The notes under the pieces: generated by a model
What the model was told of the DNA's origin: nothing
The model's input: the letters and a program-made list of their open reading frames with translations, nothing else
Database searches by the model: none
Made by a program: the position numbers and the translations under genes
Assembly (NCBI RefSeq): GCF_905171765.1
Contig: NC_053390.1
Coordinates: 305,347,984 to 305,411,983 of the forward strand
DNA from: Bufo bufo
Taxonomy: Eukaryota > Chordata > Amphibia > Anura > Bufonidae
Length of the DNA stretch: 64,000 bases
Reading direction: 5' to 3'
Part shown: positions 31,452 to 44,380 of the stretch, piece after piece
Numbering within the stretch: the stretch's first letter is position 1
How the letters are laid out: the number at the start of each line of letters is the position of its first letter

Positions 31452-32852
31452 TTTGTCCATGCTATGAGGCAAGTAATCCATTTTTTCTCATCACAGACTA
31501 TCCATTGCACCCTTCTCGGACTGAACACACCGGCCAGGAAGTACAAGCTACAAGCTTAGTACTGCCCTCCTTCCAGGAGCATCTCATTGGAGATTCAATA
31601 GAAAGCTGCTCCAGTCACAGAAATACTCTGATGGCCAGTTAGGAAACTGGAATATTTCTATATTTTTTATGTGTTTATCCAAAGAACAAAAAATAATCTG
31701 CCAGAAAAATCCAATAGGGCAAATCTTTGTTAAATCAGGTAACCCACAACATTCAGCATATTGCCTGATAAAAGGCAAACATATAGACACAATGACAGAT
31801 TTTCCATATATGGGTACTCTAGTAGGTAACTAGATAACCAGAGCACATTATTATTCTGCACTAGGACTCAGCCAACTAGTTATTAACTTTGGTTGACTAT
31901 TTGCTATGCAACGGTAATGTATCTGAACCTGGGTTTGCTTCTTACCTACCTTTGCCTGATTGATTAGGGTAAAGTTGCTGATTGTTGTGCCTTTATATAT
32001 CCAGACCTCACTCCATGCTGGTTGTTGGGTATAGAATTTGCTAGATGCATTTCCTTCCAGGTATTTTTTTTTACTTTGTTCTGTACTCTGGGATCTGTAG
32101 TTACATGACTGTATCTTGTCCTGGTCTACTATTTTTTCTGTGTATTCTGCGGTCTGAAGTTCCACAGTCTTGCTGTGTGTTGGGATTTGTTGTTGCTATA
32201 CTATTATATTGTCCTGACTGATTTGAACTCAGATAAGGTTAGTTCAGTATTGCTCCATTTCTGTTCACTGTTATGCAACTGGTAGTTACTGGTAAGCCAT
32301 ACATCTGTCATCCACTCCATCACTGGATCATTGGCTTCTTTCTTCTTCAGCATGTATTTCTTGTCATCCAACGATGAGTTTGTTTTTGTGTCTTGTTTTC
32401 TGCCAGCAACCCCCAGTAAGTCCTGTGGATATCTGAGTACCAGCAACCATTTTAGAACTTAGGAAAGGAGGCTAACTTATCACACAGTAATGTTTTTCTT
32501 TCAATCAATAAAAATACACAAATTACAAAAATCTCTAATGCAGAGTGAACAATACCAAACCCGATGACATGCAGCCTCACAATACTGTACTTTGTGATGT
32601 CAAGGTACGTGAATAAACACATTTTAACCAGTAGGATTGAAGTATGAAGGATGGCCTAACTTGGCTGTGGAGGATTGTGCAACCCACATAATCTGATAGT
32701 TTGGCACAGTTTTAGACAATAATATTTTGCACTGAAGAATAATATAAATGATGTGTTGACTAATTACACTGTGAAAGGTAATATCAATATTCAACAGAAA
32801 ACAACATTGGAAAGTAAGAGTGCAGATTTGGAACATAATGGAAAATATTTAC
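31452..32852. other. no gene seen
   Basis: Minus-strand ORF of 80 codons at 32204-32446 has no recognisable domain and no splice context. Probably old, unclassified repeat sequence. Confidence 0.4.
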
Positions 32853-33252
32853 TTAAAGGGGTTGCTTCATCTGGGACTTCCTAGGATATCAAAGTCAGAT
32901 AGGTGCGGGTCCACCTATGTCTAAAACGTAGCCCTGAAAGTGAATGAGAGCACACTGCACATGCGTAGCATTCCTTTCTGTGGGAGTTACAAAAATAGCT
33001 GAGCAAGTGCTCTCTGATATTTTAAGAATTCCCAAAGAAATGAATGGAGAGTGCACTGTCCAAGCGTGGCCACCTCTCGATTCACTTCTATGGGGCTGCC
33101 ACAAATAGCCGAGCCAGCTCTTAGCTATTTTCGTCAGTCCCATAGAAATGAATAGGGAGGGCTGCACATGTGTGGCTGCTCCCCGATCACTGACATTGGT
33201 GGCATAACCTAGCAATATGCCACCATTGTCTCAGATAAGACAAACCCATTAA
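32853..33252. mobile_element. TTAA MITE, older copy
   Basis: Left TTAAAGGGGTTGCTTCATCTG, right complement degenerate (CAGATAAGACAAACCCATTAA region). Non-coding. Confidence 0.65.
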
Positions 33253-33618
33253 AATGAAATGTTGATATGGTACAGTCCATCATACAAATATGGTGCAGCT
33301 AACAACCCATGGCAGGTTCTATCCACATGGAAAAGTGGTGGAAGTCAGTATGCAAGCCAACCATACGTAAGCATCTAAAAAAGTGTCATGGAGCTTGATA
33401 AACATGGTGCTCAACCAGAGTTATTTTTTTTCTATATATTATGTCAGAAAATTGGAAAAATATGCCTCAATATACATTAGCTGATTTTCACTAGAACTCT
33501 CTAGTTGTTATTTCCTAGAACTGGAAGAATGCCCTTTATGCTGGTCATAGATGCAGGGCAGTTTCTAGGGAATTTTGCCAACAGGGCGAACAATATAAAA
33601 GCGCCCCCCCATTCACGT

Positions 33619-34090
33619 TTAAAGAGGACCTTTCATGGGTCCCAACATTGCAAGATAACCATCAGACTGTGTAGAGCGGCGCCCAGGAACTCACTGCACT
33701 TACTATTTTCCCTGGGTGCCGCTACGTTCGCCCGCTCTGGCCCCCGGTATATTCCACGCACTGTATAGTAATTGCTGCTAACTTCGCAACAGGAAGGAGA
33801 CATCAGCTTCTCTCCTGGGCGTTCCTTCTCCCAGGCTGTGAGCTCTGCACTGCGATTGGACAGCGCTACAGCCTGGGAGAAGGAACGCCCAGGGAGAAAC
33901 AGGGCAGACTCCTCCCTGGTGAACCGATAGTAGCAATTACCATAGAGCGCGGGAGAAGGTAACGGGGCCACAGCGGGCGAACGGAGCGGCGCCCGGGGAT
34001 AATAGTAAGTGCAGTGAGATCCCTGGGCGCCGCTCTACATGGCCAGATAGTTATCTTGCAATGTTGGCACCCATGAAAGGTTCTCTTTAA
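33619..34090. mobile_element. TTAA MITE inside hAT-type element
   Basis: TTAA both sides; AGAGGACCTTTCATGGG and its complement CCCATGAAAGGTTCTCT; long arms sharing CCAACATTGCAAGATAAC. Confidence 0.85.
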
Positions 34091-34184
34091 AGTCTCCAAA
34101 GATCTCAGTTTGGTCACTTTCCTTTTCTTTTCAGTTTGTTTACACATACCTCTTACATCCAGTGACGTCTCCTTTGATGTAGAT

Positions 34185-34326
34185 CAGGCATCCTCAAACT
34201 GTGGCCCTCCAGCTGTTGTAAAACTACAACTCCCACAATGCTGTAGGCTGATACCTGTAGGCTGTTCGGGCATGCTGGGAGTTGTAGTTTTGCAACAGCT
34301 GGAGGGCCACAGTTTGAAGATTCCTG
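34185..34326. mobile_element. small palindromic hAT-type MITE
   Basis: 142 bp with 8-bp target duplication ATGTAGAT (34177-34184, 34327-34334). Termini CAGGCATCCTCAAACTG and complement CAGGAATCTTCAAACTG; arms share CCCTCCAGCTGTTG. Confidence 0.85.
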
Positions 34327-34593
34327 ATGTAGATGTTCCTTCACTCTTCCTCATCTTCTCCTTTCAGACCTTCAGACCAGACCACCATTTTTCAGCCATT
34401 TCTTATCTCTGCAGTTTGACAAAAAAAATCTTAGTTTACTACTTTTCCATCATCCTGACTACCCCCAATACTGTGCCGCTGTGCTCCCCAATACTATACT
34501 GCAGAAACAGATAAACCCCCTGATAGTAGTACCATGCAGAGCCCCCCCCCATATAAAATACCCCTTCTTTGTGGCCTCAGTAGAATCCCCCAT

Positions 34594-34870
34594 AGTGCCC
34601 CCCAATAATATGCCAGTAAGAAGTGCCCCCATAGATGCCCCCCAATAATGTGCCAGTAGAAAGTGCCCCCATAGATGCCCCCCAATAATGTGCCAGTAAG
34701 TGCCCCCATAGATGTCCCCAATAATGTGCCAGTAAGTGCCCCATAGATGACCCCCAATAATGTGCCAGTTGAAAGTGCCCCCATAGATGCCCCCCAATAA
34801 TGTGCCTGTTAGAAGTGCCCCCATAGATGCCCCCCAATAATGTGCCAGTTAGAAGTGCCTCTCCATGCCC
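34594..34870. repeat. minisatellite, unit about 40-45 bp
   Basis: About seven copies of a unit containing GCCCCCATAGATGCCCCCCA followed by ATAATGTGCCAGT, with small length differences. Confidence 0.85.
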
Positions 34871-35345
34871 CCCCAATCATGTGCCACAAGTATTGTCCCG
34901 TAAAAAAATAAATAAACACTTATACTTACCTCCATGTCAGTGATGCGATGCAGGCCTCTTCCGGCCTGTGTCCCACGCTGTATGGCTCAGACGGCGCGCT
35001 GTATGGCTCAGACGGCGCGATGACGTCGGCTCGATGCCTGCACCGGCCTCTAATAGGCTGCCTATCAGAGGAACAGGGAAGGGACATGCCTCTCCTTCCC
35101 CTGCCGCAGCACAGCCATCTGTATCGCTGTACTGAGGATGGCGATACAGATGACTATGGAGATGGAAGCTCTCATCCCCCGATCCGCTCTCTGCCCTGAC
35201 TCTAATTATATTCTCAGGGGGGGGGGGGGGCTAGGAGACCTGTTGCCTCCCCCCTGCATCACCAGCGTGACTAGCGCCCCCCTTTGACTTGCGCCCCGTG
35301 TGGTGGCACCCCTCGCCCGGCCCTAGAAACGGCCCTGCATAGATG

Positions 35346-35970
35346 GACAGACAGCTTACCAACACTGATGGGAAGGGTATTTAAGCTGTCAGGACCAGAT
35401 ATGTGCAGCCAGTGAGATCTGATAGCTGTTACAGTCTGACTTGGGTTCCCCACAGCCAGTTGCATTTCATCTCGATAGTCATAACATTATATTTAGAAAT
35501 AATGACTACGACACCACAATAAACTGGCAACAAGTGGTTGTGCTGTAAAAACTCTGTATGTTTTATTTCTCTACGTTTAAATATATATTTTTTACTTTAT
35601 ATTTTTGAATACAAAATAATAATAATAAGTCTTAAAACTGCTCACAACACACAGCCAGATCTGCCTAGTAACACGCTAGCTTTGCCCCTTATGTGCAGGG
35701 AGAGGAGACGCAAAGTGTTGCATTCTATTTAAACTCACAATCGCACACATAAAAAATGCAATAATTTAATGTTTCCCTCAAATAAAACCAGAAATTTCTT
35801 CCGCTCCCTTGCATGGAGGTGAATGGTATAGAAAATAGAAAGAAGAGAGCCCCCGAACAGGACAGGCTCAGCCGGTCCTTCATCACATACACGCTAGTTA
35901 GCTTTAGGTGGTGGTCTCATAAAAAGGAAAAATGTTATTGTTTTCTCCGGGGCTGGGACAGAAATGACTT
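35346..35970. other. sequence downstream of NRL; no gene seen
   Basis: No supported ORF. Beyond the proposed NRL polyadenylation signal. Confidence 0.4.
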
Positions 35971-35976
35971 TTTATT
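35971..35976 (-). terminator. NRL: candidate NRL polyadenylation signal
   Basis: AATAAA on the minus strand, 335 bp after the NRL stop codon and the first such hexamer I find downstream. Another possible one is at 35562-35567. Confidence 0.4.
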
Positions 35977-36310
35977 AAAACTTAACTAGAATCCATGGCA
36001 ATGATCCCAGTATAGTCAAGGTCTGCATAAATTGGAAGCATTACAGGGGGTGGACTCTAGCACCCAATGGCATTGGTGACTTTGCATAGTATTGAAGGGC
36101 GCCTCATGTATGAACTCTGGGAATTAATAAATATATTAGATTGAATCCAGAAAATTTGTGTCTTTCTACTCCGAGAAATGAAGAAATGGCAGTGAAAAGT
36201 TCTAGAGCTTTCATGTTGCACATTAGGGGCTTTTTATAATAGGTATTCTATGTAAGGAGTCAGGTCAGTCTCCTCCTTTTGAAGTTAGGCTCAGTCTTTT
36301 GATTTGAGTA

Positions 36311-36688
36311 TCACAGGAAGAGCTCAGCTCCAGGCCCTGTGTCTCCCCCTGCACCCAGCACATCCGGCCCATTCCCCCCTCCTGTGGCATTCAGCAGTTT
36401 TTCATATCGTGCTCTCCAACCATCCCTCTCTCTCGTCACCCGAGCCACCTCCTGCTGTAGTTGTTGAAGTTGACGAGAGAGCTGACACTTCTCTGTCTCT
36501 AGGACGTGACGCTGCTGGACCCGCTTGTACCGGCAGGACTGGGCATAACCTCGGTTCTTCAATGTGCGCCTGCGTTGCTTGAGTCGCAAAGCCTCTTCTT
36601 TACTGAAACCCCTGAGCTGACGATTCAACTCTCGAACAGACATTCCTACCAACTGCTCATCAGAAAAACGTTCAGACAGTGGAGACAG
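36311..36688 (-). CDS. NRL: NRL last coding exon (extended homology region and bZIP)
   Basis: Begins at a 3' splice site (TCTTCTCATCCGACAG before CTGTCTCC) and ends at a stop after ELFL, the same kind of C-terminus as mammalian NRL. 125 residues: [19 protein letters not shown] (extended homology region), then the basic region [20 protein letters not shown] and KRVQQR, characteristic of large Maf proteins, then a leucine zipper [19 protein letters not shown]. It binds Maf recognition elements and drives rod photoreceptor genes in the nucleus. The reading phase joins exactly to the upstream exon at 41785. The DNA-binding residues are intact, so the gene should be functional. Other large Mafs (MAFA, MAFB, c-MAF) are single-coding-exon genes with long histidine/glycine tracts, which are absent here. 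Confidence 0.95.
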   Translation of the reverse strand: MSPLSERFSDEQLVGMSVRELNRQLRGFSKEEALRLKQRRRTLKNRGYAQSCRYKRVQQRHVLETEKCQLSRQLQQLQQEVARVTRERDGWRARYEKLLNATGGGNGPDVLGAGGDTGPGAELFL

Positions 36689-36783
36689 CTGTCGGATGAG
36701 AAGACAACATTAGAACATTTACTATCTGTGATGGCTGATGCATAATTCATTTTAATAGCCCTGCTGCTATGTGGAATATCTAA

Positions 36784-37270
36784 GGCTACTTTCACACTGG
36801 CGTTCGGTGCGGATCCGTCTTGTATCTGCACAGACGGATCCGCACCGATAATGCAATCGCTTGTATTCGTTCATAACGGATCAGTTTGCATTATTCATTT
36901 AAAAAAAAGTCTAAGTCAAAACGGATCCGTCTTGACTTACATTGAAAGTCAATGGGAGACGGATCCATTTTTCAATTGCACCATATTGTGTCAGTGAAAA
37001 ACGGATCCGTCCCCATTGACTTACATTGTAAGTCTAGACGGATCCGTTTGGCTCCGCATAGTCAGATGGCCACTAAAACGCCTCAAGCTGCGTTTTAATG
37101 ACCGTCTAAAAAACGCGACGGAGACCAAACGCAGCCAAATTGATGCATTCTGAATGGATCCTTATCTATTCAGAATGCATTGGGGCTGAACTGATCCATT
37201 TTAGGCCGCTTGTGAGACCCCGGAAACGGATCTTACAAGCGGACCCAGAAACGCCAGTGTAAAAGTAGCC
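36784..37270. mobile_element. Harbinger-type MITE
   Basis: TAA on both sides (36781-36783, 37271-37273). Termini GGCTACTTTCACACTGGCGTT and complement. Interior carries repeated ACGGATCCGT palindromes. 487 bp. Confidence 0.8.
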
Positions 37271-37494
37271 TAACATTTTTAGGGCTCAACTATCTATAGG
37301 GTGGATTATGGGTCTGGTGTGTACAATTTTAACATGCATTATCTGTTATTCTGCGAGGGGATAAGCCTCTACCAGCATGTAAATGCCGCTCTTTACCTCC
37401 TCTGACGAGCATGGCAGTTATCGAGAAGGAGCAGTTCCATCCCGATAATTACCTGCTTAATAGGAGCGTGTAAATACACCTTTATCAAAGGGTT

Positions 37495-37717
37495 TATCCA
37501 ATATCTAAAATATCCCCCCCCAATGCCAGGGACCCTTTGCATCCCTGGACGGCCGCCACTCCATCTCCCCGTCGGGTGTTTTGACTTGAGTGGTAGGGAG
37601 ATTCAGTGGTGGTCGTGCAGAAGGAGAGACGAGGGTGCCGGGGAGCAGGTAAGTATAATCCATACAAGGGGCCCGGGCAATGGGGGGGATATTTTAGATA
37701 TTGAATAACCCCTTTAA
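37495..37717. mobile_element. TTAA MITE, left end decayed
   Basis: AAAGGGTTTATCCAATATCTA on the left, complement TAGATATTGAATAACCCC then TTAA on the right. The left TTAA has changed to ATCA. Confidence 0.7.
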
Positions 37718-38050
37718 CACCAGTAAACTGGTACCGTTTCACCCAGCTCTTTAACAGATTGCACAGGGTTAGAAAAACATGATTATAGAAACACCACACC
37801 TAACCTTGATTGGTGTCTAGTATTCAAGTTGAGTTCCCTTGAAGTGAATGGGGCCACATTGCAATAACTAACATAACCTATGGGCAGGTGTGGCACTGTT
37901 TATGACTAAAAGAACTCATTATTATTTACAAAAAAAAATTCAAGACCCCATTAACCTGGAAAAAGGACAGTCTCTTTTATTCTGTAAATCATGGAAATAT
38001 TCCTAGAACATGATAACATTACTTTTGCGTTACTTTTATTTTATCATATA

Positions 38051-39645
38051 CAGTCAGGTCCATAAATATTGGGACATCGACACAATTCTAAAATTTTTGG
38101 CTCTATGCACCACCACAATGGATTTGAAATGAAACGAACAAGATGTCCTTTAACTGCAGACTGTCAACTTTAATTTGAGGGTATTTACATCCAAATCAGG
38201 TGAACGGTGTAGGAATTACAACAGTTTGCATATGTGCCTCCCACTTGTTAAGGAACCAAAAGTAATGGGACAGAATAATAATCATAAATCAAACTTTCAC
38301 TTTTTAATACTTGGTTGCAAATCCTTTGCGGTCAATTACAACCTGAAGTCTGGAATGCATAGACATCACCAGAGGCTGGGTTTCATCCCTGGTGATTGTC
38401 TGCCAGGCCTCTACTGCAACTGTCTTCAGTTCCTGCTTGTTCTTGGGGCATTTTCGCTTCAGTTTTGTCTTCAGCAAGTGAAATGCATGCTCAATCTAAA
38501 TCAGGTCAGGTGATTGACTTGGCCATTGCATAACATTCCACTTCTTTCCGCTAAAAAATTTTTTGGTTACTTTTGCAGTATGCTTTGGGTCATTGTCCAT
38601 CTGCACTGTGAAGAGCTGTCCAATGAGTTCTGAAGCAATTGGCTGAATATGAGCAGATAATATTGCCCGAAACACTTCAGAATTCTGCTTTTGTCAGCAG
38701 TCACATCATCAGTAAATACAAGAGAACCAGTTCCATTGGCAGCCATACATGCCCACGCCATGACACTACCACCACCATGCTTCACTGATGAGGTGGTATG
38801 CTTAGGATCATGAGCAGTTCCATTCCTTCTCCATATTCTTCCCTTCCCATCACTCTGGTACAAGTTGATCTTGGTCTCATCTGTCCATAGTATGTTGTTC
38901 GCGAACTGTGAAGGCTTTTTTAGATGTCGTTTGGCAAACTCTAATCTGGCCTTCCTGTTTTTGAGGCTCACCAATGGTTTACATCTTGTGGTTAACCCTC
39001 TGTATTCACTCTGGTGAAGTCTTCTCTTGATTGTTGATTTTGACACACATGCACCTACCTCCTGAAGAGTGTTCTTGATCTGGCCAACTGTTGTGAAGGG
39101 TGTTTTCTTCACCAGGGAAAGAATTCTTCGGTCATCCACCACAGTTGTTTTCCGTGGTCTTCCGGGTCTTTTGGTGTTGCTGAGCTCACCTGTGCGTTCC
39201 TTCTTTTTACGAATGTTCCAAACAGTTGTTTTGGCCGCGCCTAATGTTTTTGCTATCTATCTGATGGGTTTGTTTTGGTTTTTTAAGCTTGAGAGTTGAC
39301 AGCAACAGATTCAAAATGCAAATAGAACACTTGAAATGAACTCTGGACCTTTTATCTGCTCATTGTAATTGGGATAATGAGGGAATAACACACACCTGGC
39401 CATGGAACAGCTGAGACGCTAATTGTCCCATTACTTTTGGTCCCTTAACAAGTGGGAGGCACATATACAAACTGTTGTAATTCCTACACCGTTCACCTGA
39501 TTTGGATGTAAATACCCTCAAATTAAAGCTGACAGTCTGCAGTTAAAGCACATCTTGTTCGTTTCATTTCAAATCCATTGTGGTGGTGTATAGAGCCAAA
39601 AATGTTAGAATTATGTTGATGTTTTAATATTTATGGACCTGACTG
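38051..39645 (-). mobile_element. Tc1-like element with long inverted repeats
   Basis: 1595 bp flanked by TA. Termini CAGTCAGGTCCATAAATATT and its near-complement. Inverted repeats extend about 220 bp (CATCCAAATCAGGTGAACGG and complement lie in both), an IR/DR-like layout. Lies within NRL intron 2. Confidence 0.9.
38304..39290 (-). pseudogene. Tc1-like transposase (decayed)
   Basis: DNA-binding part includes KTTVWNIRKKKERTGELSNT and an RPGRPRKT hook; catalytic part includes LWTDETKINLY (first Asp) and, after a frameshift near 38600, DNDPKHT (second Asp). The NPIE-like block reads with a stop and a changed Asn. C-terminus KGFATKY and stop at 38304. The longest open stretch is 191 residues (38567-39142). 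Non-functional. Confidence 0.85.
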
Positions 39646-41784
39646 TAGATATAACTTATCTTGTGATGGAGAAACTATCAGTGAGCAAGCCAATACATAT
39701 TTATAGGAAATGTCATATGTTATCATAACTCAACAGCGCATTATAATGACAAGGAACTCCACAAAATGGTTACCTAATATATATAATATTCCTGTCTGTT
39801 TTCTGGGCACAACCATAGTTTTCTTGAAGGCACTAGATATAAATCTGAACTTGTGAAAAACTTCAGGTATGTGCCTTAATAATGGCAACAGATCAATAGC
39901 CATAGGTCTTTCTGTATGCTCAGTTAGAAGTCTGTTCTAATGAGAAACAAAAACATCCCACATGTCCTAACACAATTAATATTATAAAAAGACAATGCTA
40001 GTATGAGATAACAGACAATCAGAAAACAAAAATATCAATAATGAGATTTATTGAGACACAAATTTTCAAAGGATCAAAAGTTAAAAACTCGTAAAATGTA
40101 ACAACTGCCACAGTGCCAAAGAAGTGGGCCATTCACCATTAAAAAATGACCCACCCCCAGACGACCAAAGATCACAACACATCACACAAAGATCAATCAC
40201 CACAAGTTTTAGTGTACCTACAAACAATATACAAACTATAGTACAAAAATAAAGTCACAATGATTATATCACCAATGTGGGTAGTGGGAGCAGCGGGGTC
40301 AGGTCTGAAAAGTCCCAGTTGCTTCCACTTGTAAGGGAGCTGTTCATTAACAGTCTCCTGCTTGGTCAACACTCGGAAGTTAGTGAATAGTGATCAATGT
40401 GACTTTAAGCTCTACGAGGTGCAATGTATGCACCGGTAGGTCTATTTACATAGGCTGATGACTAGATATTGCAACAATAATCGGCATGTGGAAATATTAT
40501 TAGAAAAGCCATCATTTATATATTTGGCGACTCACAAAATCGAATATATGTACATCAAAGAATGTCTTAACTTGTGCATGTAGCCTACATACACGTGACG
40601 GTAATGGCAGAAGCTGTGCCTATGTGTTCATCCATGGCATCTAGGTGTTTAGATAGAGGGATGGATTACCATAGCAGCTGGAGCCTAACAAAGGCCATAA
40701 GCCTGCCAAAGGCTTGATCTAGTAGATTAATGAAGTTCTCCAGGAACGCTGATGAGAGCTGAGGAGCAAAGCTACATATACTGCGGTACCGCATGGTTGT
40801 TGGAGAGGCATTTGTTCTGTTCAGAATCACCAGCGGATGCAGAGCAGACCTGGGTCGGTGTGATTGTGCACGCACCTTATTACAGTGTTGGCGCCTAGAG
40901 ACTAAGACCAGGCTTGTAGTTAGTTAGGGTCTCTGTTTGTGTCAGGCCACAAATGTTACTACTGTTCATTGCAAGGACTCCATAACTTAAAGTGACATTT
41001 CACATTGGAGAGCTGATAAAATTCCCACAAACTCAAGCCAGGCTGGCGTTTTGCTCAGGAAAAATACTCAGGCATGTGCTACAGGAGGTGTTGGGGTTGC
41101 TTTCCTCGTTCGTGACTTTACTGTATCCTGGGGAGCCCACCCCGGTACACGGCTTACAGCAGAGAGAGCAGAGCCACTAGGAGTAACAGCAATGCATACT
41201 GATGCTCATTTTTCTCAGCAATGCAGACACATATTTACATGGGACCATCACAGATACCTTCAGCTGCCAAGAGCACAAGTAACAGGTCAGCCAGTGTCAT
41301 AGGTACAAACCTGCTGACAGATGCACTTTAAACTTCTCCTGATCTGATTTCATTATTAATGTGTCACATGTAATATAGTCATTATTAATATCAGAACTGG
41401 AGCTATTTTTTATGTACTTGTGCACCCCCAACTAGTAAGCTGTAATTGCATGTGTGCTTCCTTTCATTACGATTTACTCCGCACACATTTCCCTCTGTTT
41501 ACTGAATGGCTTTACCTGCTGTCCATCTCTTAATATTAGCTGATTAAGTGATCAGTGACATGTCCGGCTTTATAGCTATAACTGTACTGACAAATCCTGT
41601 CACACTCAGGAACAACGCAGGGTGTCCCACCCATATGTCCTCACATGCTGCATAATCACTCAGGTGTGACAAACTGTGTAATATTACGCTCCCCCTGTTT
41701 ATTTATTATACAAGGACGACCAGGCCAGAGGAAATCTCATAAAATGTGTCACAAAAAGATGTTCAAAATGTAACAGGATCTCAC

Positions 41785-42216
41785 CTGGTGCTGCTGTGCA
41801 TTCATATCTTCTGGACTCAGCAAGTAACCAGTATGGTGAGTGTTGTGGGGGTGCTGCCCCCCAGTCCTGTATCCCCCTTCAATCCCTTGTAGAGAAGGTG
41901 CTCCGCCACCCATCAACACCTCTACAGCATCCTCCGGAGTTAGTGGTAGTCCTTCCCCACCCATCTGCTGCTGTAGTGCTGCCATCCAATAAAGTTCTTC
42001 TAGACTAGGACGCGGTGGTCCTACTGGTTCAGGGGGGTCACTGAATGTTGGTGATGGTGGTACACTGCTGCATGGAGTGGAGCCCAGAGATGGAGGTGGG
42101 GCCAGGCGGTTGGCCCGTGGTTCAGGAGGCTCTCTCTTTACCTCAAACTTCATCAGGTCAAAGTCATTGAGGTATTCAAGAGCCAGTGGGGTACTGGGAA
42201 GATCTGAGAGCGCCAT
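41785..42216 (-). CDS. NRL: NRL first coding exon (transactivation domain)
   Basis: 144 codons, phase 0, from ATG at 42216 directly after a 3' splice site (CTTTGCTTTTTCACAG) to the donor CAG|GTGAGA at 41785/41784. The protein starts [20 protein letters not shown] and has [13 protein letters not shown], the conserved segment that holds the SUMO-acceptor lysine in mammals. [18 protein letters not shown] is the minimal transactivation domain. [15 protein letters not shown] follows. Joined to 36311-36688 the product is 269 residues; human NRL is 237, the difference lying in the linker. The splice site just upstream of ATG implies a separate non-coding first exon, as in mammals. Confidence 0.95.
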
Positions 42217-42443
42217 CTGTGAAAAAGCAAAGCAAGGAACATTGAAGTGACAGCAGTAATTTCGAAGATACATTGCATTAGAACAAATTTTACGTAAAGA
42301 CAAATGTTTCTTGTGTTCTGTGTAGAAACTGTTAACTAAGAAGGATGAGGTCAGATTCACGCAAAGTATTGAGAGTTTGCAGTGGACCCAAAGGCTGGCG
42401 TGATATAAATCCCTAGCTCCATCTCCAGAGATGTAGTGAGTAG

Positions 42444-42855
42444 TTAAAAGGGTTTTCCAATATTTTTTTACTGATGACTTATCCTCTGGATAGGTCATCA
42501 GTATCGCATGGGTCCCGCCGATCATCTGTTTTGAGAAGGCAGCGGCACTCCTGTGAGCGCTGCTGCCTTCTCTCAGGTCACCAAGCACAGCGCCGTACAT
42601 TGTATAGCGGTTGTGCTTGGTATCGTGCTCAGCCCCATTCATTTCTATGGGGCTGAGCTGCTCCTAGGCCATGTGATCCATGAACGTGACATCACTGGGC
42701 CTAGGAAAAGCAGAGAGAAGGCTGTGCCGCTAACAGGAGCATCGGTGCCTTTTCAAACAGCTGATTAGCGGGGTCCCGGGTGTCGGACCCCCACCAATCA
42801 GATACTGATGACAGGAGGTCACCAGTAAAAAAAAAATCTTGGAAAACCCCTTTAA
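42444..42855. mobile_element. TTAA MITE
   Basis: TTAAAAGGGTTTTCCAATATT left and AATCTTGGAAAACCCCTTTAA right. Arms share CTGATGACTTATCC-type sequence. Lies 230 bp upstream of the NRL coding start, in the putative intron 1. Confidence 0.8.
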
Positions 42856-42950
42856 GGTACGACAACATGAGGCATAGTTTGCTGCAGAAAATCTGCCGTA
42901 GATTTTACTGTGGGTCCAGGCTGAATCCACTTCAAATTGTGCATGAGTTA

Positions 42951-43275
42951 GGCCTCATGCACACGGCCGTTGTTTTGGTCCGCATCCGAGCACAGTTTTG
43001 GCGGCTCGGATGTGGACCCATTTACTTCAATGGGGCCGCAAAAGATGCGGACAGCACTCCATGTGCTGTCCACATCCGTTGTACCGTTCTGTGGCCCCCC
43101 AAAAAAATATAACATGTCCTATTCTTGTCCGCGCTTTACGGACAAAAATAGGCAGTTATATTAAAGGCTGTCCATGCCATTCCGCAAATTGCGGAACGCA
43201 CACGGACGCCATCTGTGTTTTGCGGATCCGCGGTTTGCAGACCGCAAAACACACAACGGCCGTGTGCATGAGGCC
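42951..43275. mobile_element. Harbinger-type MITE
   Basis: TTA at 42948-42950 and 43276-43278. Termini GGCCTCATGCACACGGCCGTT and complement. 325 bp. Confidence 0.85.
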
Positions 43276-43278
43276 TTA

Positions 43279-44340
43279 CATAGAGGTTCTGAGTTGCATT
43301 TTACAAAGGCAATGCAAAAGATAACATCTGCCTCAAAAATCCACAGCATAAATTGACATGTAGTGAATTTAAAATCTGGATTCAGCATATGTCAATGCAG
43401 CATGTGGATGAGGTTTGCTGAAATCTTATCCACGTGCTGCTACTGTAAATGCTGAAGATTTATCACCCATGTTTCCAAAAACCACTACGGAGTGTGACTG
43501 ATTTCACCCTCTGAATTGCAAAAGGTGAAATCTATGGTGGAAATCTGCAGCAGGAATTTCCACGCTGTGGATTTAACAACTCACCCAATTCCAATGCAGG
43601 AAATCCATAGAATTTTTGCCATCGGTTAACAAACCTGACTGTACATGGTGCGTATTCTGCATCCCGCATCACGGATCGTGGACCCATTCACTTGAAGTGG
43701 GTCAAGATGCGGAACGGAGGCACGGATCGGAACCCCACGGAAGCACTATGGAGTGCTTCCATGGTGTTTCTGTCTGTGCCTCCGCACAGCAAAAAAAGTA
43801 GCGCATGCACCATATGCACCATATAGTGTTTTTTTCTACTGTAGATTTGCTGCAGAAACGTTGCAGATTTCAATTCTGCAAAATTTGAATGTACCCTTAA
43901 AGCGGTTGGCCACCATAAGTATAAAAACAATAAAGTGCCCCAGACAATAACTAAAGCCAAGAGGTATTTGTATCATGAGAGAGATACTGTGTATATATAA
44001 TTTTTCTACTGCATTCAGCATAGCATGCTCACATTGATGAGAGGCTGTGTGGGCGGAGCAAATGCAAAGTGAAAGTAAAAATCCCAGCATGCATCACAGC
44101 AAGCATCTTCAGAGGAGCAGTCACATGACATCTCTGCCTACTTGTGATGCCATAGTGACAACAGCACCTCAGGTGTCATCTCATCAGTCAAATAACTACA
44201 TAGAGAAATCAACATAATGATAGCAATCCTACATTCCTAGCATTGAATAAAGGTTACTGCTTTTCCCACAATGTGATATATATAAAATACATACATGTGT
44301 GTGGATATGTAAATAGGTGTACAGGGTGTGTGTGTGTGTA
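43279..44340. other. no gene seen; MITE debris
   Basis: 43580-43810 resembles the interiors of the GGCC-ended MITEs (TGCGGAACGGAGGCACGGAT). AAAGCGGTTGGCCACC at about 43899 resembles one end of a TTAA MITE. No coding signal. Confidence 0.4.

Positions 44341-44377
<37 letters not shown>

Positions 44378-44380
<3 letters not shown>

Larger units (their letters stand above)
33554..35337. mobile_element. hAT-type non-autonomous element
   Basis: 8-bp target duplication CATAGATG at 33546-33553 and 35338-35345. TIR CAGGGCAGTTTCTAGGG on the left; complement of the right end CAGGGCCGTTTCTAGGG. Contains two nested MITEs and a minisatellite; no transposase. Confidence 0.85.
36689..41784 (-). other. NRL: NRL intron 2
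   Basis: 5096 bp, GT-AG, phase 0. Contains a Harbinger-type MITE (36784-37270), a TTAA MITE (37495-37717) and a Tc1 element (38051-39645). The stretch 39650-41784 shows no supported gene or repeat. Confidence 0.85.

Noticed and set aside
31851..32446. Two minus-strand ORFs that might be exons
   Set aside because: No matching splice sites or known domain; lysine-rich composition follows base bias.
34459..34876. Glycine-, tryptophan- and histidine-rich repetitive ORFs on the minus strand
   Set aside because: Translation of a minisatellite; period not selected as protein.
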